Below are positions 36,357 through 45,920 of a DNA stretch of 64,000 nt, piece by piece. The position numbers and the translations under genes were made by a program. Source of the stretch: SZUA-430 sp040080835. Lineage in GTDB: Bacteria; Pseudomonadota; Alphaproteobacteria; Micropepsales; Micropepsaceae. Each line of letters opens with the position of its first letter. Positions within the stretch are counted from its first letter, which is position 1. The stretch lies in the NCBI GenBank assembly GCA_040080835.1, contig JBEBHP010000002.1:284534-348533 (forward strand). The letters are read 5' to 3'. The notes under the pieces were generated by a model. That model was given only the letters and a program-made list of their open reading frames with translations, did not search any database and was not told the DNA's origin.

Positions 36357-37055
36357 TTACTTTCCGATTTGCTGCTGCAACTGGTCGACAAAGCCCTGAG
36401 GCAGGTTTAATCGCTGGGCAAGCATGCCCAGATAATTGCGTTCCTTTTCGCTCGCCTGATCAATGACCAACGCTGAAGCCGTGTAAAGCTGTGCGCCCAC
36501 TTCAGGCGTGGTTGCAAGCTTTGCAACATCTTCAAGGTTGAGCGGCTTGGCAAGTTGGCCGAGCAAGAAGGCCTTCTCTTCCGACGAAAGTCCGGCCTGC
36601 TCCATCTGTCCGAATATCTTCTGGCTCTCGGTCTGATCAACTTCGCCATCGGCTTTTGCAGCGGCAATCATTGCAACCAAGACTCCCGTGCCAAGCTGGT
36701 TCTGCGAAGATTGGGACAAAGTGTCGGAACCAAATCCTGCCGCTGCCGCTTGCGGATCATGCTGTCCAGATTGAAGCAGATCACCCACACCCGGCATGTT
36801 CTTGAGCACGCCACCAATCGTGTCCCTGATCCCGCCGATGGAACGTTGGTCAGGCCCGAGGGCGCCCTGCTGTTGCTGATATCGCTGCCAAGCCTGATAC
36901 GCCAGCGTTCCGACAAGTGCGACACCGCCGATCCTGGCAATCCCGCCAAGCCCCGTCCTGCGAGCGAGCGCACCACCAAGCATGCCAGCAACCACACCCG
37001 TGGCGACACCACTGTTCAGGAATTGATCAAGCAGCTTCTTTCCGTCAATTGCCAC
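36357..37055 (-). CDS. DUF533/TerB-like membrane-associated protein
   Basis: A 232-residue protein of the DUF533 (YebE) type. The Gly/Ala-rich N terminus has a membrane segment (about 15-55, VATGVVAGMLGGALARRTGL), and the C-terminal TerB-like helical domain contains MIAAAKADGEVDQTESQKIF. The GTG start has a GGGAG site. It lies between a hydrolase (65 bp upstream) and nat (3 bp downstream) in a likely three-gene unit. Function is unknown; TerB domains bind metal in the tellurite-resistance proteins. Confidence 0.82.
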   Translation of the reverse strand: MAIDGKKLLDQFLNSGVATGVVAGMLGGALARRTGLGGIARIGGVALVGTLAYQAWQRYQQQQGALGPDQRSIGGIRDTIGGVLKNMPGVGDLLQSGQHDPQAAAAGFGSDTLSQSSQNQLGTGVLVAMIAAAKADGEVDQTESQKIFGQMEQAGLSSEEKAFLLGQLAKPLNLEDVAKLATTPEVGAQLYTASALVIDQASEKERNYLGMLAQRLNLPQGFVDQLQQQIGK

Positions 37056-37120
37056 GCGCGTACTCCCTGTGCAATCGTCTGTAGATCAGCAATGCTGCCA
37101 ACAAATTCAAGTGCCCGTCG

Positions 37121-38494
37121 CTAGGCGCCGAAACGCTCCAGAATCCACGGCACCACGACATCCATGACCTTATCGACGTCGGGGGCGTCCTTTGCGCCAA
37201 ATTCCGGTTCAAAATAATGGCGCGCCTCCGGGAATTCGACATAGGTCTTGTCCCTGGCGGCGATCGAATTGAACATCGGAATTGCGTCGGTTTTCGGAAA
37301 GATTTCCTGGTCCTTGCCGGCATTGATGAAGAGTGAGGGCTCCATAATTTGTGGCAGATCGTGCAGTTGGTTGGCCTGGGACGACACACCTGACCAGGTC
37401 GAGAGCCAGGCGTGCGGCGTTGCCTGCCGGCCAAAGCCAAAGAACTTCCAGTTCATGAGGTCTGGGCGCGGCGAGAAGATTGAACCGTAGTCACGTGCAG
37501 AAGGATCCAGATGGCGATCGACATAGTGCAGGTTGGCCATGGTGCGGTAGATGGTGAGCACAGGCTCAAACGCCTCGCGCCGAAGGACCTCGCGCTGCTT
37601 GACAGGCGACAGCTTCGCAAAGTCCGGGTCGTTGTGCAGCGTTTCCGCACGTTCATTCTCGGCAATCATGGCGCGAGCGATTCCATCAATCCGCTTGACC
37701 CGGTCCAGCTGAGCGGTCCGGAACCGCTTCACGAACGCATCATCAAAGTGTGACCATTCGGCATCCGATCCGTCAAACCTGGACGGTGTCTTGTACCCAT
37801 TGCGCTCGTCATACATGTCGAGTGCAGGATCCGTCAGGTGCGGCTGAAGTTCATCGACAACAGAAGGATCGACGATCTCGTTCATGATCATCCCTTCGCC
37901 CTTGTGCGTCGATATATAGACCATGCCGTCAGCCGGGATCATCTCGGCATCATTCAGATGTGTCCGGCGCCCGCCGGGCGTCTTTGCAGCCCTGTTTCCC
38001 TTTCCCGCTTTCGCCTGCGCCTGATAGAACCCATTAAGCGCGCCGCCACCGGAATTTCCGACAAGCACCACATTCTGAACGCCGCGTTTGTTCTTCAGGA
38101 ACGACACGCAGGACGCGACATCCAGAATGATCTCCTCGTGGATTGTCGTGACATCGTTGTTCGGGTTGCGGGTATTGGCTGCAAGGCAAGCGACACCAGC
38201 ATCTACCAGCCTCGGTATCACATAGTGATGCGTGAAGTCCGCACGCGGATGCATCATGACAATCGCAGTCCTGGGTCCCGGGTTCTTGCGCGGCGTCCAG
38301 AACAACCCGCGGTGCTCGCGGGAGTCCGGCGCACGCAGCATCAGGTTCTCGACTTCGTACGCCTCGGGCTTGCGTCGCATGTTCATCGGCGCACCACCCC
38401 AATACGTCTTCGATATCAGCTGCATCGCCCCTTCGACTCCCCATCGTCCCAGAAAAATTTTGGCGCCCGCTATTGTTAAACTCTCCTTTACCAT
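37121..38494 (-). CDS. Alpha/beta hydrolase
   Basis: A 457-residue hydrolase. The nucleophile elbow is VLVGNSGGGALNGFY, with the Ser of GNSGGG at about 149. The acid Asp is in NAGKDQEIFP and the His in PEARHYFEPEF near the C terminus. An extra insertion of about 200 residues separates core strands (THKGEGMIMNEIVDPSVVDE and on). There is no signal peptide. ATG 38494 is taken; a TTG 7 codons upstream is possible. The substrate is unknown. Confidence 0.82.
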   Translation of the reverse strand: MVKESLTIAGAKIFLGRWGVEGAMQLISKTYWGGAPMNMRRKPEAYEVENLMLRAPDSREHRGLFWTPRKNPGPRTAIVMMHPRADFTHHYVIPRLVDAGVACLAANTRNPNNDVTTIHEEIILDVASCVSFLKNKRGVQNVVLVGNSGGGALNGFYQAQAKAGKGNRAAKTPGGRRTHLNDAEMIPADGMVYISTHKGEGMIMNEIVDPSVVDELQPHLTDPALDMYDERNGYKTPSRFDGSDAEWSHFDDAFVKRFRTAQLDRVKRIDGIARAMIAENERAETLHNDPDFAKLSPVKQREVLRREAFEPVLTIYRTMANLHYVDRHLDPSARDYGSIFSPRPDLMNWKFFGFGRQATPHAWLSTWSGVSSQANQLHDLPQIMEPSLFINAGKDQEIFPKTDAIPMFNSIAARDKTYVEFPEARHYFEPEFGAKDAPDVDKVMDVVVPWILERFGA

Positions 38495-38833
38495 CTTCTG
38501 TTGATATGTCCTCAACGAAGTTCAAGCGAAAATTAAACACAGAGGTGCAACGCTCGACTGAAGCAACAGGCTCCCCGGAGCCGATCCCTGGCAAGGACAC
38601 GCATCACGGCCCGGCAACACGCCGGGCTTTGTGCTGTTCAGGGCTGTTCGACTGAGTGCCGCAAGGGTGCGAGACACACCAAACCGGCCTACCCCCTTGA
38701 GTATGGGGGGCGCATTCATCAATGGCACCGTGACTTCCATCACAGCCGGGTATGCCAACGTGGCAAACGGCAAACAGGTAACTTGCGGGTGGACACCAGT
38801 TCTTCCACAAACAGCGCAATCGGGTACTAGGGA
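38495..38833. other. Divergent intergenic region upstream of NarL-type regulator
   Basis: No gene is seen. It contains a GC-rich perfect stem GCCCGGC-AACAC-GCCGGGC (38609-38627) and should carry promoters for the hydrolase (minus) and the regulator-kinase pair (plus). I could not assign the promoters. Confidence 0.35.
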
Positions 38834-38845
38834 TTGCGTCACATC

Positions 38846-39547
38846 ATGCCAGGGTCCGTCCGCACCGTTCAACCTCCGGAAGCATGCTACAACCGCATTC
38901 GCATTGCGATCGTTGAAGACGACGTCATCTTGCGCAACCACCTCATCGAGACCATCGGCCGGGTCGTAGGCTTCGAACTCTGCGGCGTCGCCACGACTTT
39001 CCAGGAAGGCAAAAAGCTGATCGGCCAGAGCGATGTTTTGTTGCTGGACCTGGCACTTCCTGACGGCAACGGAATCGAACTGATCAAGCAGGCACGCGCC
39101 CGAGGTCTGAACGCGCTCAAGATCATTGTCATCACCATTTTTGCCGACGTGCGCAACGTGGTTCAGGTGATCGAGGCCGGCGCGGACGGCTACCTCCTGA
39201 AAGGAGGGGACCTCGGGGACACCGAGCGTGCAATACGCGACGTCGTTGGCGGCGGCGCCCCCATCAGTCCAGCCGTCGCGGGTCATATCCTCGCAAGAGT
39301 GCGTGCCAACGCCCCGCTATCGTCGCATGCGCCACCCCTTGGACCGCTGACCGAAAAAGAAACCGAAGTTCTCACAGACCTCGCCCGCGGCTATTCCTAC
39401 AAGGAAGTAGCGGTTCGGCTCAACATTTCGCACCACACCGTGGCTGATCACGTAAAGGCGATCTATCGCAAACTCGCCGTGAACTCGCGCAGCGAAGCTG
39501 TTTTCGAAGCCATGCAAAGCGGCCTGATTGATTTGCGCGGGCACTGA
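38846..39547 (+). CDS. NarL/FixJ-type response regulator
   Basis: A 233-residue regulator: receiver with acidic pocket VEDDVI, acceptor Asp in VLLLDLALPDGNG and switch Lys in GYLLKGGD; then a LuxR-type helix-turn-helix (LTEKETEVLTDLARGYSYKE; LNISHHTVADHVKAIYRKLA). ATG 38846 is used; TTG 38834 is also possible. Its stop overlaps the kinase ATG by one base (TGATG), so they form a coupled pair. Confidence 0.93.
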   Translation: MPGSVRTVQPPEACYNRIRIAIVEDDVILRNHLIETIGRVVGFELCGVATTFQEGKKLIGQSDVLLLDLALPDGNGIELIKQARARGLNALKIIVITIFADVRNVVQVIEAGADGYLLKGGDLGDTERAIRDVVGGGAPISPAVAGHILARVRANAPLSSHAPPLGPLTEKETEVLTDLARGYSYKEVAVRLNISHHTVADHVKAIYRKLAVNSRSEAVFEAMQSGLIDLRGH

Positions 39548-41421
39548 TGAGACGTGCACTGCCAGCGTTGAGCCCCGCACAATCCAGAACAATTGCAGCG
39601 TTGGCTGCAATCCTGGTCAGTTGGGCATTGCTTCAATGGATCGACATCAGATCGCCCGCAATCGCAGACCTGCAGATGGCGCGACTTGAAATGGCGCCAC
39701 TCTCGGCACCAGACATCGAACTGGCAGCACGCGCCGAGTACACGTTAAAGGACGAACCATTTCGCCTTGATGGCAACTTTGTGGCGGCCAGGCTGACGTT
39801 CCAGGCAGACAACCCCGCTAGCACCGACCTCGCAATCTTCATCCGCCGTGTGCGTGACAACTACGCCGTCTATGTGAACGGAAAATTGGCAAGCCCGGTC
39901 GTTGGAGAAATATCTGCTACACCCACACTCGATGGAGCACAGCCTCGGTTGACGAAACTGCTGCCCTCACTGATCGCACCCGGAAAAAATACGGTTCACA
40001 TCATTTGCGCCCGGAACCTGTCACCGCCATTCCTGAAGGAAGTCTATTTCGGATCCGCATCGCGCCTGGAGCCGGCCTACCGTCACTCGATATTCGTCAT
40101 GCGCGACATTGCCGAATTTGCGCTCGTCGCCGGCGCAATGGTGATCCTGTTTGCACTCGCGCTCTCCGCGATCATCAGGAACCCCGCTCTCGTGCTGACG
40201 ATAGCAATCACCCTGTCCTTCTTCATCCTGCGTGAACTTCATACGCTCTGGCTCAACGTTGCGTGGCCGCAACAGTTTCGTGACGCCTATTTGCTGGTCA
40301 CGGCGACCGCTGTCTGGTCATCCTGCGCTGCTCTCGTGAATGAATGGACCTCCGGTCCAAGGTCACTTCGCTTGGCATTTCCGGCGTTCGGCGGCACAGC
40401 CAGCATTCTGATTGCAGTTGCCTATGTCGGTCTGCCGATCGCGATAGCATCCGAGGTAACAGCCGCTATCGAGACACTGGTTGAACTCGTGACATTCGCG
40501 TTCATGTCGATCCGGCTGTTTCGATACTATGCAATGGCACCTGCTTCGGCGGTTATCGAGATTTTTTCAGCACTCGTATGCCTGATAATGGCCGTCGCCT
40601 CCATCATCACGCAAACCGGAATTTTTCCGGGAATGTCCGACTTCCTCTCCGTTCAAGGCGACGCGTTCGTGCAGTTTGGCGCGCTCTCAATCATAACCTT
40701 CATCGCAGCCGGTCTCGCCAGACAGGGCATTGATATCTATCAGATGGCAGCCCTCAACAACGAAACCCTTTCGCGACGGGTGGAAGAAAAAGAGCACCAA
40801 ATTCAGAAGCACCACGCAAACCTGCAGGTACAGGAAGCAGAGCGCGTCCTGCTTGCTGAACGTGGTCGCATCATGAGCGACGTTCACGACGGCATTGGTT
40901 CACAATTGCTGGGTCTTCTCATTCAGGCGCGATCGGGCGCGTCCAAACCTGAAACCCTTGTCGAAGGCCTGCAATCCGCCCTTGACGATCTCTATCTCGT
41001 CGTCGACAGCCTTGACACGGTCGAAGGCGCACTCGACACGGCACTGGGCACCTTTCGAACCAGGATAGAGCCAAAGTGCAAAGCCGCCGGAATAAAGCTG
41101 AAATGGTCAATCAGCACAGACCATCCTGCAGCGGTAACAAGCCCGACCATTGCGCTCCAGATTTGCCGTATCCTTCAAGAGGCTGCCAGCAATGCCATCC
41201 GGCACGGCAAGGCAACCGAATTAAAGTTCGCTCTGACGACCGATCAGAAGCAGTCCGTACTCTGCTTCGATGACAATGGGACCGGGTTCTCCCTGCCCGG
41301 TGTCACGGGCAATGGCCGCGGTCTGAACAACATGCGCAAACGCGCCACCGCGATCGGTGCAGACCTTGCCATTGAAAGTTCCAAGGCCGGCACCCGTGTT
41401 CGAATTACCTTGCCCGCTTGA
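39547..41421 (+). CDS. 7TM sensor histidine kinase (NarX/HisKA_3 type)
   Basis: A 624-residue kinase. After an N-terminal helix (about 15-30) comes a periplasmic beta-rich domain (about 60-175, resembling 7TMR-DISM extracellular domains: NYAVYVNGKL), then about seven membrane helices (190-390), a coiled coil, and the HisKA_3 DHp domain with phospho-His in RGRIMSDVHDGIGSQLLGLL. The HATPase domain has EAASNAIRHGKA, DDNGTGFSLP and GRGLNNMRKRATAIG. It probably phosphorylates the regulator upstream. The stop lies back-to-back with that of the next, opposite gene (TGATCA). Confidence 0.9.
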   Translation: MRRALPALSPAQSRTIAALAAILVSWALLQWIDIRSPAIADLQMARLEMAPLSAPDIELAARAEYTLKDEPFRLDGNFVAARLTFQADNPASTDLAIFIRRVRDNYAVYVNGKLASPVVGEISATPTLDGAQPRLTKLLPSLIAPGKNTVHIICARNLSPPFLKEVYFGSASRLEPAYRHSIFVMRDIAEFALVAGAMVILFALALSAIIRNPALVLTIAITLSFFILRELHTLWLNVAWPQQFRDAYLLVTATAVWSSCAALVNEWTSGPRSLRLAFPAFGGTASILIAVAYVGLPIAIASEVTAAIETLVELVTFAFMSIRLFRYYAMAPASAVIEIFSALVCLIMAVASIITQTGIFPGMSDFLSVQGDAFVQFGALSIITFIAAGLARQGIDIYQMAALNNETLSRRVEEKEHQIQKHHANLQVQEAERVLLAERGRIMSDVHDGIGSQLLGLLIQARSGASKPETLVEGLQSALDDLYLVVDSLDTVEGALDTALGTFRTRIEPKCKAAGIKLKWSISTDHPAAVTSPTIALQICRILQEAASNAIRHGKATELKFALTTDQKQSVLCFDDNGTGFSLPGVTGNGRGLNNMRKRATAIGADLAIESSKAGTRVRITLPA

Positions 41422-42603
41422 TCACGCAGCCGACCGCAGCCGCAGGTCCGGCGACAAACCGGCACCCATCAGATCGATGAAGTTATCGGCATAAAACCTG
41501 TCGATCGCACGCTGGGGCAGCCCCTGCAGACTGTCATCAAAACGTTTCAATGGATTGCGACCTCCTTCCACGTGGGGAAAATCCGAAGAGAAGAGGCAAA
41601 CTTCTTCGCCTGTATTGCGGATGATCCAGCCCGTATCTTCATGCGGATACGGCGTGACTCTGACCTGTCGTTTCACAAAATCGCTGGGCTTCATCGAAAG
41701 CTTCTGAAGCCGCTCCTCACCCTTCATGAAGGCAGCAGCTCCCGCATCCATGAATCGCATCCAGCTCGGAACCCACGATGCCCCCAGTTCGATGACGCCG
41801 ATCTTGAGCTGCGGAAATCGGTCCAGCACACCGTCAAGTATCATCGCAGCGAGTGCCAGCATGACAGAGTGCGGGATTGCCATGTAGCTGACCGAAGTGA
41901 AGTTTTCTTCCCCGCCATGGAAGTCCTTCACTTTGGGCAAGCCATTGTTGAAATAGTCGGGATTGATCTTCTCTTCGCCACCGACATGGAACACCACTGG
42001 AATCCCTGCGTCCTGTGCCATGGCCCACACCGGATCAAAAGCCGTGTGGCTAGTCGAATGTCCCTTGGGGCATCGTGACGGAATCATCAATGCCTTGCAG
42101 CCCAGTCCGATCGCTTCGGCAGCGACAGTCCTTGTCTTGTCGAAATCCGCGAGCGGCACATAACCCGTCGCCAGGAACCGCCGGTCCACCGCACAGAAGT
42201 CTGTCATCATCCTGTTCTGCGCCGTTGCCAAGGCATAGGCCAGATCAACGTCTCCTGATGCCTCCAGTCCAAAATTGCTGAGGCACCACGTCGTGAATAC
42301 CAACTGGCTCTTGAAACCCAAAAGGTCCAGCGCCTTTGGCCGGTCTTCCTTTCTAAAGGCACCAAGCGCTTCATAGTTGCGGCGCAACAGGATGTTTTCT
42401 GCCGCGGCTGCCTGGAAACTCGGATTGTCCTGCTTCGCCCTCGCTTGCGTCACCCATTTGCCATCCCGGGGCCAGGCCCTGAGCTTTGGCAGGTCATCAT
42501 AGCGCGCCCGATATTTTGGATCGATAAAGGGATCCAGACAATCAGCAAGCTCCATCAGGTGTGAGTCGGCGTCGTGGATGATGCGGCTCTGGGAATAGCT
42601 CAT
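41422..42603 (-). CDS. Amidohydrolase family protein (amidohydrolase 2)
   Basis: A 393-residue TIM-barrel metal hydrolase. The N-terminal motif DADSHLMELADCL has His and Asp, HVGGEEK is near the middle (about 190), and SSDFPHVEGGRNP carries the late metal Asp (about 350). Members decarboxylate or hydrolyse aromatic and lactone substrates. The substrate is unknown. It is convergent with the 7TM kinase (no gap) and divergent from the ArsR gene. Confidence 0.85.
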   Translation of the reverse strand: MSYSQSRIIHDADSHLMELADCLDPFIDPKYRARYDDLPKLRAWPRDGKWVTQARAKQDNPSFQAAAAENILLRRNYEALGAFRKEDRPKALDLLGFKSQLVFTTWCLSNFGLEASGDVDLAYALATAQNRMMTDFCAVDRRFLATGYVPLADFDKTRTVAAEAIGLGCKALMIPSRCPKGHSTSHTAFDPVWAMAQDAGIPVVFHVGGEEKINPDYFNNGLPKVKDFHGGEENFTSVSYMAIPHSVMLALAAMILDGVLDRFPQLKIGVIELGASWVPSWMRFMDAGAAAFMKGEERLQKLSMKPSDFVKRQVRVTPYPHEDTGWIIRNTGEEVCLFSSDFPHVEGGRNPLKRFDDSLQGLPQRAIDRFYADNFIDLMGAGLSPDLRLRSAA

Positions 42604-42672
42604 GGCAGGCTCCGGGCAATGTCAGCGAAGCAATGATTGCGCAAGGCTGCGCCACTTGCAACGGGTCACCGC

Positions 42673-42718
42673 TTGACTGGCTTGGACAGGGGATGTATTA
42701 AACCAATTGGTTAAATAC
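42673..42718 (+). promoter_or_regulatory. Promoter and palindromic operator of the arsR-AHSA1 operon
   Basis: A -35-like TTGACT (42673-42678), 17 bp, then a -10-like TATTAA (42696-42701). Overlapping the -10 is a 24-bp palindrome (42695-42718) centred on ACCAATTGGT, with one mismatched pair. It lies 12 bp before the ArsR ATG. Location, symmetry and the ArsR gene next to it make autorepression likely (inference). Confidence 0.75.
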
Positions 42719-42730
42719 AAAAGCAGTGCC

Positions 42731-43078
42731 ATGACCGACCAGCTTTCTGCAACCTTTGCCGCCCTCTCCGATCCGACCAGGCGCGCAATTCTCGCGCGCC
42801 TGTTACTGGGCGAGTCTTCCGTTACCGAACTTGCCAAGCCGTTTGACATGAGCATGCCGGCCATCTCCAAACACATCAGGGTACTTGAAAAAGCGCGGCT
42901 CATCGAACGTGGCAAGGACGCGCAATGGCGGCCATGTCGCCTCACGACGGCACCACTCAAGGACGCGGCCAGCTGGCTTGACGAGTACCGCCTCCATTGG
43001 GAAGCGCGTCTCGATCGGCTTGATGACTATCTCAAACTGATCCAGGCGAGGGAGAAGAAACGTGGCCGCAAGCACTGA
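42731..43078 (+). CDS. ArsR-family transcriptional regulator
   Basis: A 115-residue winged-helix repressor (FAALSDPTRRAILARLLLGE; VTELAKPFDMSMPAISKHIR; VLEKARLIERGKDAQWRPCR). No arsenic-binding Cys pair is present, which is usual for ArsR proteins paired with AHSA1 genes. The C terminus is basic. It overlaps the next gene by 17 bp. A palindromic operator sits just upstream. Confidence 0.93.
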   Translation: MTDQLSATFAALSDPTRRAILARLLLGESSVTELAKPFDMSMPAISKHIRVLEKARLIERGKDAQWRPCRLTTAPLKDAASWLDEYRLHWEARLDRLDDYLKLIQAREKKRGRKH

Positions 43079-43949
43079 ATCGGACACCTCCAACCGCGAG
43101 ATCGTGACCACGCGCACCTATGATGCGCCCCGTGATCTTGTGTGGGCCGCATTCACGAGCGCAGAGCATCTGTCTCACTGGTGGGGCCCGGACGGCTTTC
43201 GCATCACGACCCTCGCGATGGATTTCCGGCAGGGAGGATCCTGGCACTTCATTATGCATGGACCCGATGGGACGGACTTTCCGAACTTCATCCGGTACAC
43301 CGCCATCGATCCGCTGGAACGCATCGCGTTCAATCATGGCGTTGAACCTGACGCGCCTCCACACTTTACCAACACAATCACCTTCGAGAACGATGGCCCC
43401 CGCACGCGTGTCATCATGCGCGCCACCTTCCCGACCGCCGAAGCCCGCGACCACGTTGTGCGCGAGTTCAAGGCCATAGAGGGCGGCCAGCAAACACTCG
43501 CGCGGCTGACCGAACACCTGAAGCAGACTGCAATTTTGCAGGTCTCCCGCAATTTCAACTTCCAGCCTGAAGTGGTGTTTGACGCATGGCTGAACGCCGA
43601 CAGCGCAAGGAACTGGTGGTTCAAGACACCAACAGGTCAAATGGTGTCATGCGAAATAGAACCACGCGTGGACGGCAAATTCCGGATCGTTGAACGTCGC
43701 GGGGACACGGAGGCCGGCCATTTCGGCCGGTTCCTCGAGCTCAAGCGCCCCAACCGCATCGTGTTCGAGTTTGCAACCGACCGTGAACAGGCCCCAACAC
43801 GCGTCACGATTGAGATCAGGCCCACTCCAAGCGGCTGCGAACTCACGCTATGGCACGTCATGGACCCGCAATGGGCAATCTTTCTCGAACGCGCGCGGGG
43901 CGGTTGGACGATGATCCTGGAGTCCCTGAACACGACGCTCGGGCGTTAG
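43062..43949 (+). CDS. Tandem AHSA1/SRPBCC protein
   Basis: A 295-residue fusion of two AHSA1-type START folds: residues 10-145 (RTYDAPRDLVWAAFTSAEHL; HWWGPDGFRITT) and 150-290 (VSRNFNFQPEVVFDAWLNAD; WWFKTPTGQMVS). Single-domain relatives usually sit next to ArsR genes. The start is GTG 43062 with GGGAGAAG upstream, overlapping arsR. The ligand is hydrophobic in related folds; the role here is unknown. Confidence 0.9.
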   Translation: MAASTESDTSNREIVTTRTYDAPRDLVWAAFTSAEHLSHWWGPDGFRITTLAMDFRQGGSWHFIMHGPDGTDFPNFIRYTAIDPLERIAFNHGVEPDAPPHFTNTITFENDGPRTRVIMRATFPTAEARDHVVREFKAIEGGQQTLARLTEHLKQTAILQVSRNFNFQPEVVFDAWLNADSARNWWFKTPTGQMVSCEIEPRVDGKFRIVERRGDTEAGHFGRFLELKRPNRIVFEFATDREQAPTRVTIEIRPTPSGCELTLWHVMDPQWAIFLERARGGWTMILESLNTTLGR

Positions 43950-43960
43950 CAGTTGCCGCC

Positions 43961-44698
43961 CTACACCCGCGTAAATATCGTCTCCAGCGCCGTCAGGTTC
44001 ATGCCGTGCTTCACGTAGTTGTATGGCGTGAGGTTCACGGACTTGATGAACCGGCGCTGGATCTCGGTGCCAACCGAGCTGTCTTCGCGTGGTACCATGT
44101 CGAAATCGAACACGTTGATGCAGGCAAGATCCTGTTCGAACGCCTGCACTGCCTTAAGGCCCGCGCCCGTCATCCAGCTCAGCAACAGGCGGTTCGTTCC
44201 TTCATGCGCCACCACGAGCGCTGTGTGCCAGCCGGGTTCTGCCAGCAATCGCTTCAGCGCAGCCACGGCCCGTTCCTGCACCTCGGCAAACGCGTCGCCC
44301 CCCATCATGCGCGCACCTGGCTCTCCCGCCTGGTCGAATTCGAACGCCATGCGCGCCGCAAATTCCTCGCGGGTCTTCACTTTCGGAAAATTCTTGCCGC
44401 CCTTGATCTCCACAAGCCCAGGCTCGGTGCCGAGCGTCAGGTGACCCGTGTCCCTGTTCTCGGACAGCACGATTTCGGCGGTCTGCCTTGTGCGGGGAAG
44501 TCCGGACGACAGCGCCCTGTCGAACCTGATATGCGACAACGCCACGCCGCTCGCCAGCGCCTGCTCGCGCCCCAATGCCGTCAGGGACACGAAGTCTGTC
44601 GTTCCGCGCTCGCGCACTTCCGGTGCAAAGTAGTCCACGTGGCCGTGACGCATGAGGTAGATGCGCCTGCGACCCGTCGTCCCCGGCAGCGCCGACAT
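43961..44698 (-). CDS. Histidine phosphatase family protein
   Basis: A 245-residue phosphoglycerate-mutase-like phosphatase. The phospho-His motif is YLMRHGHVDYF, SGLPRTRQTAEIVL follows, and the second His is in ALVVAHEGTNRLLLSWM. Its start overlaps the stop of the upstream racemase gene by one base (TAATG), so they are coupled. A link to CoA-ester metabolism is inferred from that coupling only. The substrate is unknown. Confidence 0.85.
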   Translation of the reverse strand: MSALPGTTGRRRIYLMRHGHVDYFAPEVRERGTTDFVSLTALGREQALASGVALSHIRFDRALSSGLPRTRQTAEIVLSENRDTGHLTLGTEPGLVEIKGGKNFPKVKTREEFAARMAFEFDQAGEPGARMMGGDAFAEVQERAVAALKRLLAEPGWHTALVVAHEGTNRLLLSWMTGAGLKAVQAFEQDLACINVFDFDMVPREDSSVGTEIQRRFIKSVNLTPYNYVKHGMNLTALETIFTRV

Positions 44699-45822
44699 TA
44701 GATTGCCCCGGATGATTTCAGGCTTGCGATCTCGCTGCTGGTGAAGCCCCAGTCGCTGAGGATGGCGTCATTGTGCTGGCCCGCGGTCGGTGCGACGCCC
44801 TGCACTTCCGCCTTCGTCCGGCTGAAGCGAGGCGCTGGCGCGGGATGCGTCACGCCATCGATTTCAATAAAGGTCTGACGGGCCTTGTTGTGCGGATGGT
44901 TCGGTGCTTCATTCAGGGACAGGACAGGCGCGTAACACACGTCGGTGCCTTCCATCAGCTTGTCCCATTGGTCGCGTGTCTTTGTCTTGATGACGGCAGC
45001 AATCTTGGCCTTGAGCGACGGCCACTTCGCGCGATCCATCTGCGACTGGAATTCCGGATCCGTGATACTGGTCTTCTCGAGGAGCAACGCATAGAACTGC
45101 GGTTCGATCGAGCCAATTGAAACCCACTTGCTGTCCGACGTTTCGTAGGTGTCATAGAAATGGGCGCCGCCATCAAGCAGGTTCTCACCCTTGTTATCGG
45201 ACCACATCCCCATCGCCTTGAAGCCGTAGAACATGGACATCAGCGATGCCGCGCCGTCAGTCATGGCGCAGTCGACAACCTGTCCCTTACCCGAGCCCCG
45301 AGCCTCGAACAGGGCGCATGCCATGCCAAATGCGAGATAGAGCGCACCACCACCAAAGTCGCCGACGAGATTGAGCGGCGGCACCGGCGTTTCACCCTTG
45401 CGACCGATTGCGTGAAGAGCGCCCGTGAGCGCGATGTAGTTAATGTCATGACCTGCAGCCTGTGAAAGCGGACCGGTTTGTCCCCATCCTGTCATGCGTC
45501 CGTACACAAGTTTCGGATTGGCCTTCAGCGTCACATCCGGTCCCAAACCCAGTTTTTCCATTACTCCTGGTCGAAACCCTTCGAGGAGGGCGTCCGACTG
45601 GGCGACTAACTTGAGTGCGGTTTTCACTGCATCCGGATTTTTCAGATCCAGTGCAAGAGAGCGACGCCCACGGCTCGTAATGTCGAATTTGTTGGCTCCA
45701 CGGCCTCCTTTGCGGTCAATGCGTACAACTTCTGCGCCCATATCGCTCAGCAGCATCGCGCAGAACGGGCCGGGACCGATGCCAGCGAACTCGATCACTT
45801 TCACGCCGTGAAGTGGACCCAT
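44698..45822 (-). CDS. Alpha-methylacyl-CoA racemase (CaiB/BaiF family)
   Basis: A 374-residue family III CoA transferase-fold enzyme. The start MGPLHGVKVIEFAGIGPGPF, AGHDINYIALTGALHAIGR (catalytic His region) and NLVGDFGGGALYLAFG (catalytic Asp region) match alpha-methylacyl-CoA racemase rather than transferases. It epimerises 2-methyl-branched acyl-CoA, as in breakdown of branched fatty acids or steroid side chains. It is coupled to the histidine phosphatase. Confidence 0.9.
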   Translation of the reverse strand: MGPLHGVKVIEFAGIGPGPFCAMLLSDMGAEVVRIDRKGGRGANKFDITSRGRRSLALDLKNPDAVKTALKLVAQSDALLEGFRPGVMEKLGLGPDVTLKANPKLVYGRMTGWGQTGPLSQAAGHDINYIALTGALHAIGRKGETPVPPLNLVGDFGGGALYLAFGMACALFEARGSGKGQVVDCAMTDGAASLMSMFYGFKAMGMWSDNKGENLLDGGAHFYDTYETSDSKWVSIGSIEPQFYALLLEKTSITDPEFQSQMDRAKWPSLKAKIAAVIKTKTRDQWDKLMEGTDVCYAPVLSLNEAPNHPHNKARQTFIEIDGVTHPAPAPRFSRTKAEVQGVAPTAGQHNDAILSDWGFTSSEIASLKSSGAI

Positions 45823-45920
45823 GACAAAGCCTCCAAATTTGAATAGGAAAATAGGGATACAACAGGGTTTAGTTCATCAAGAACGGACCTGCAAACATTA
45901 GATGCGGATGGAGTGGTGGG

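Noticed and set aside
38609..38627. GC-rich stem with short T-run as terminator
   Set aside because: No plus-strand gene lies upstream and only three T follow; left as a palindrome of unknown role.
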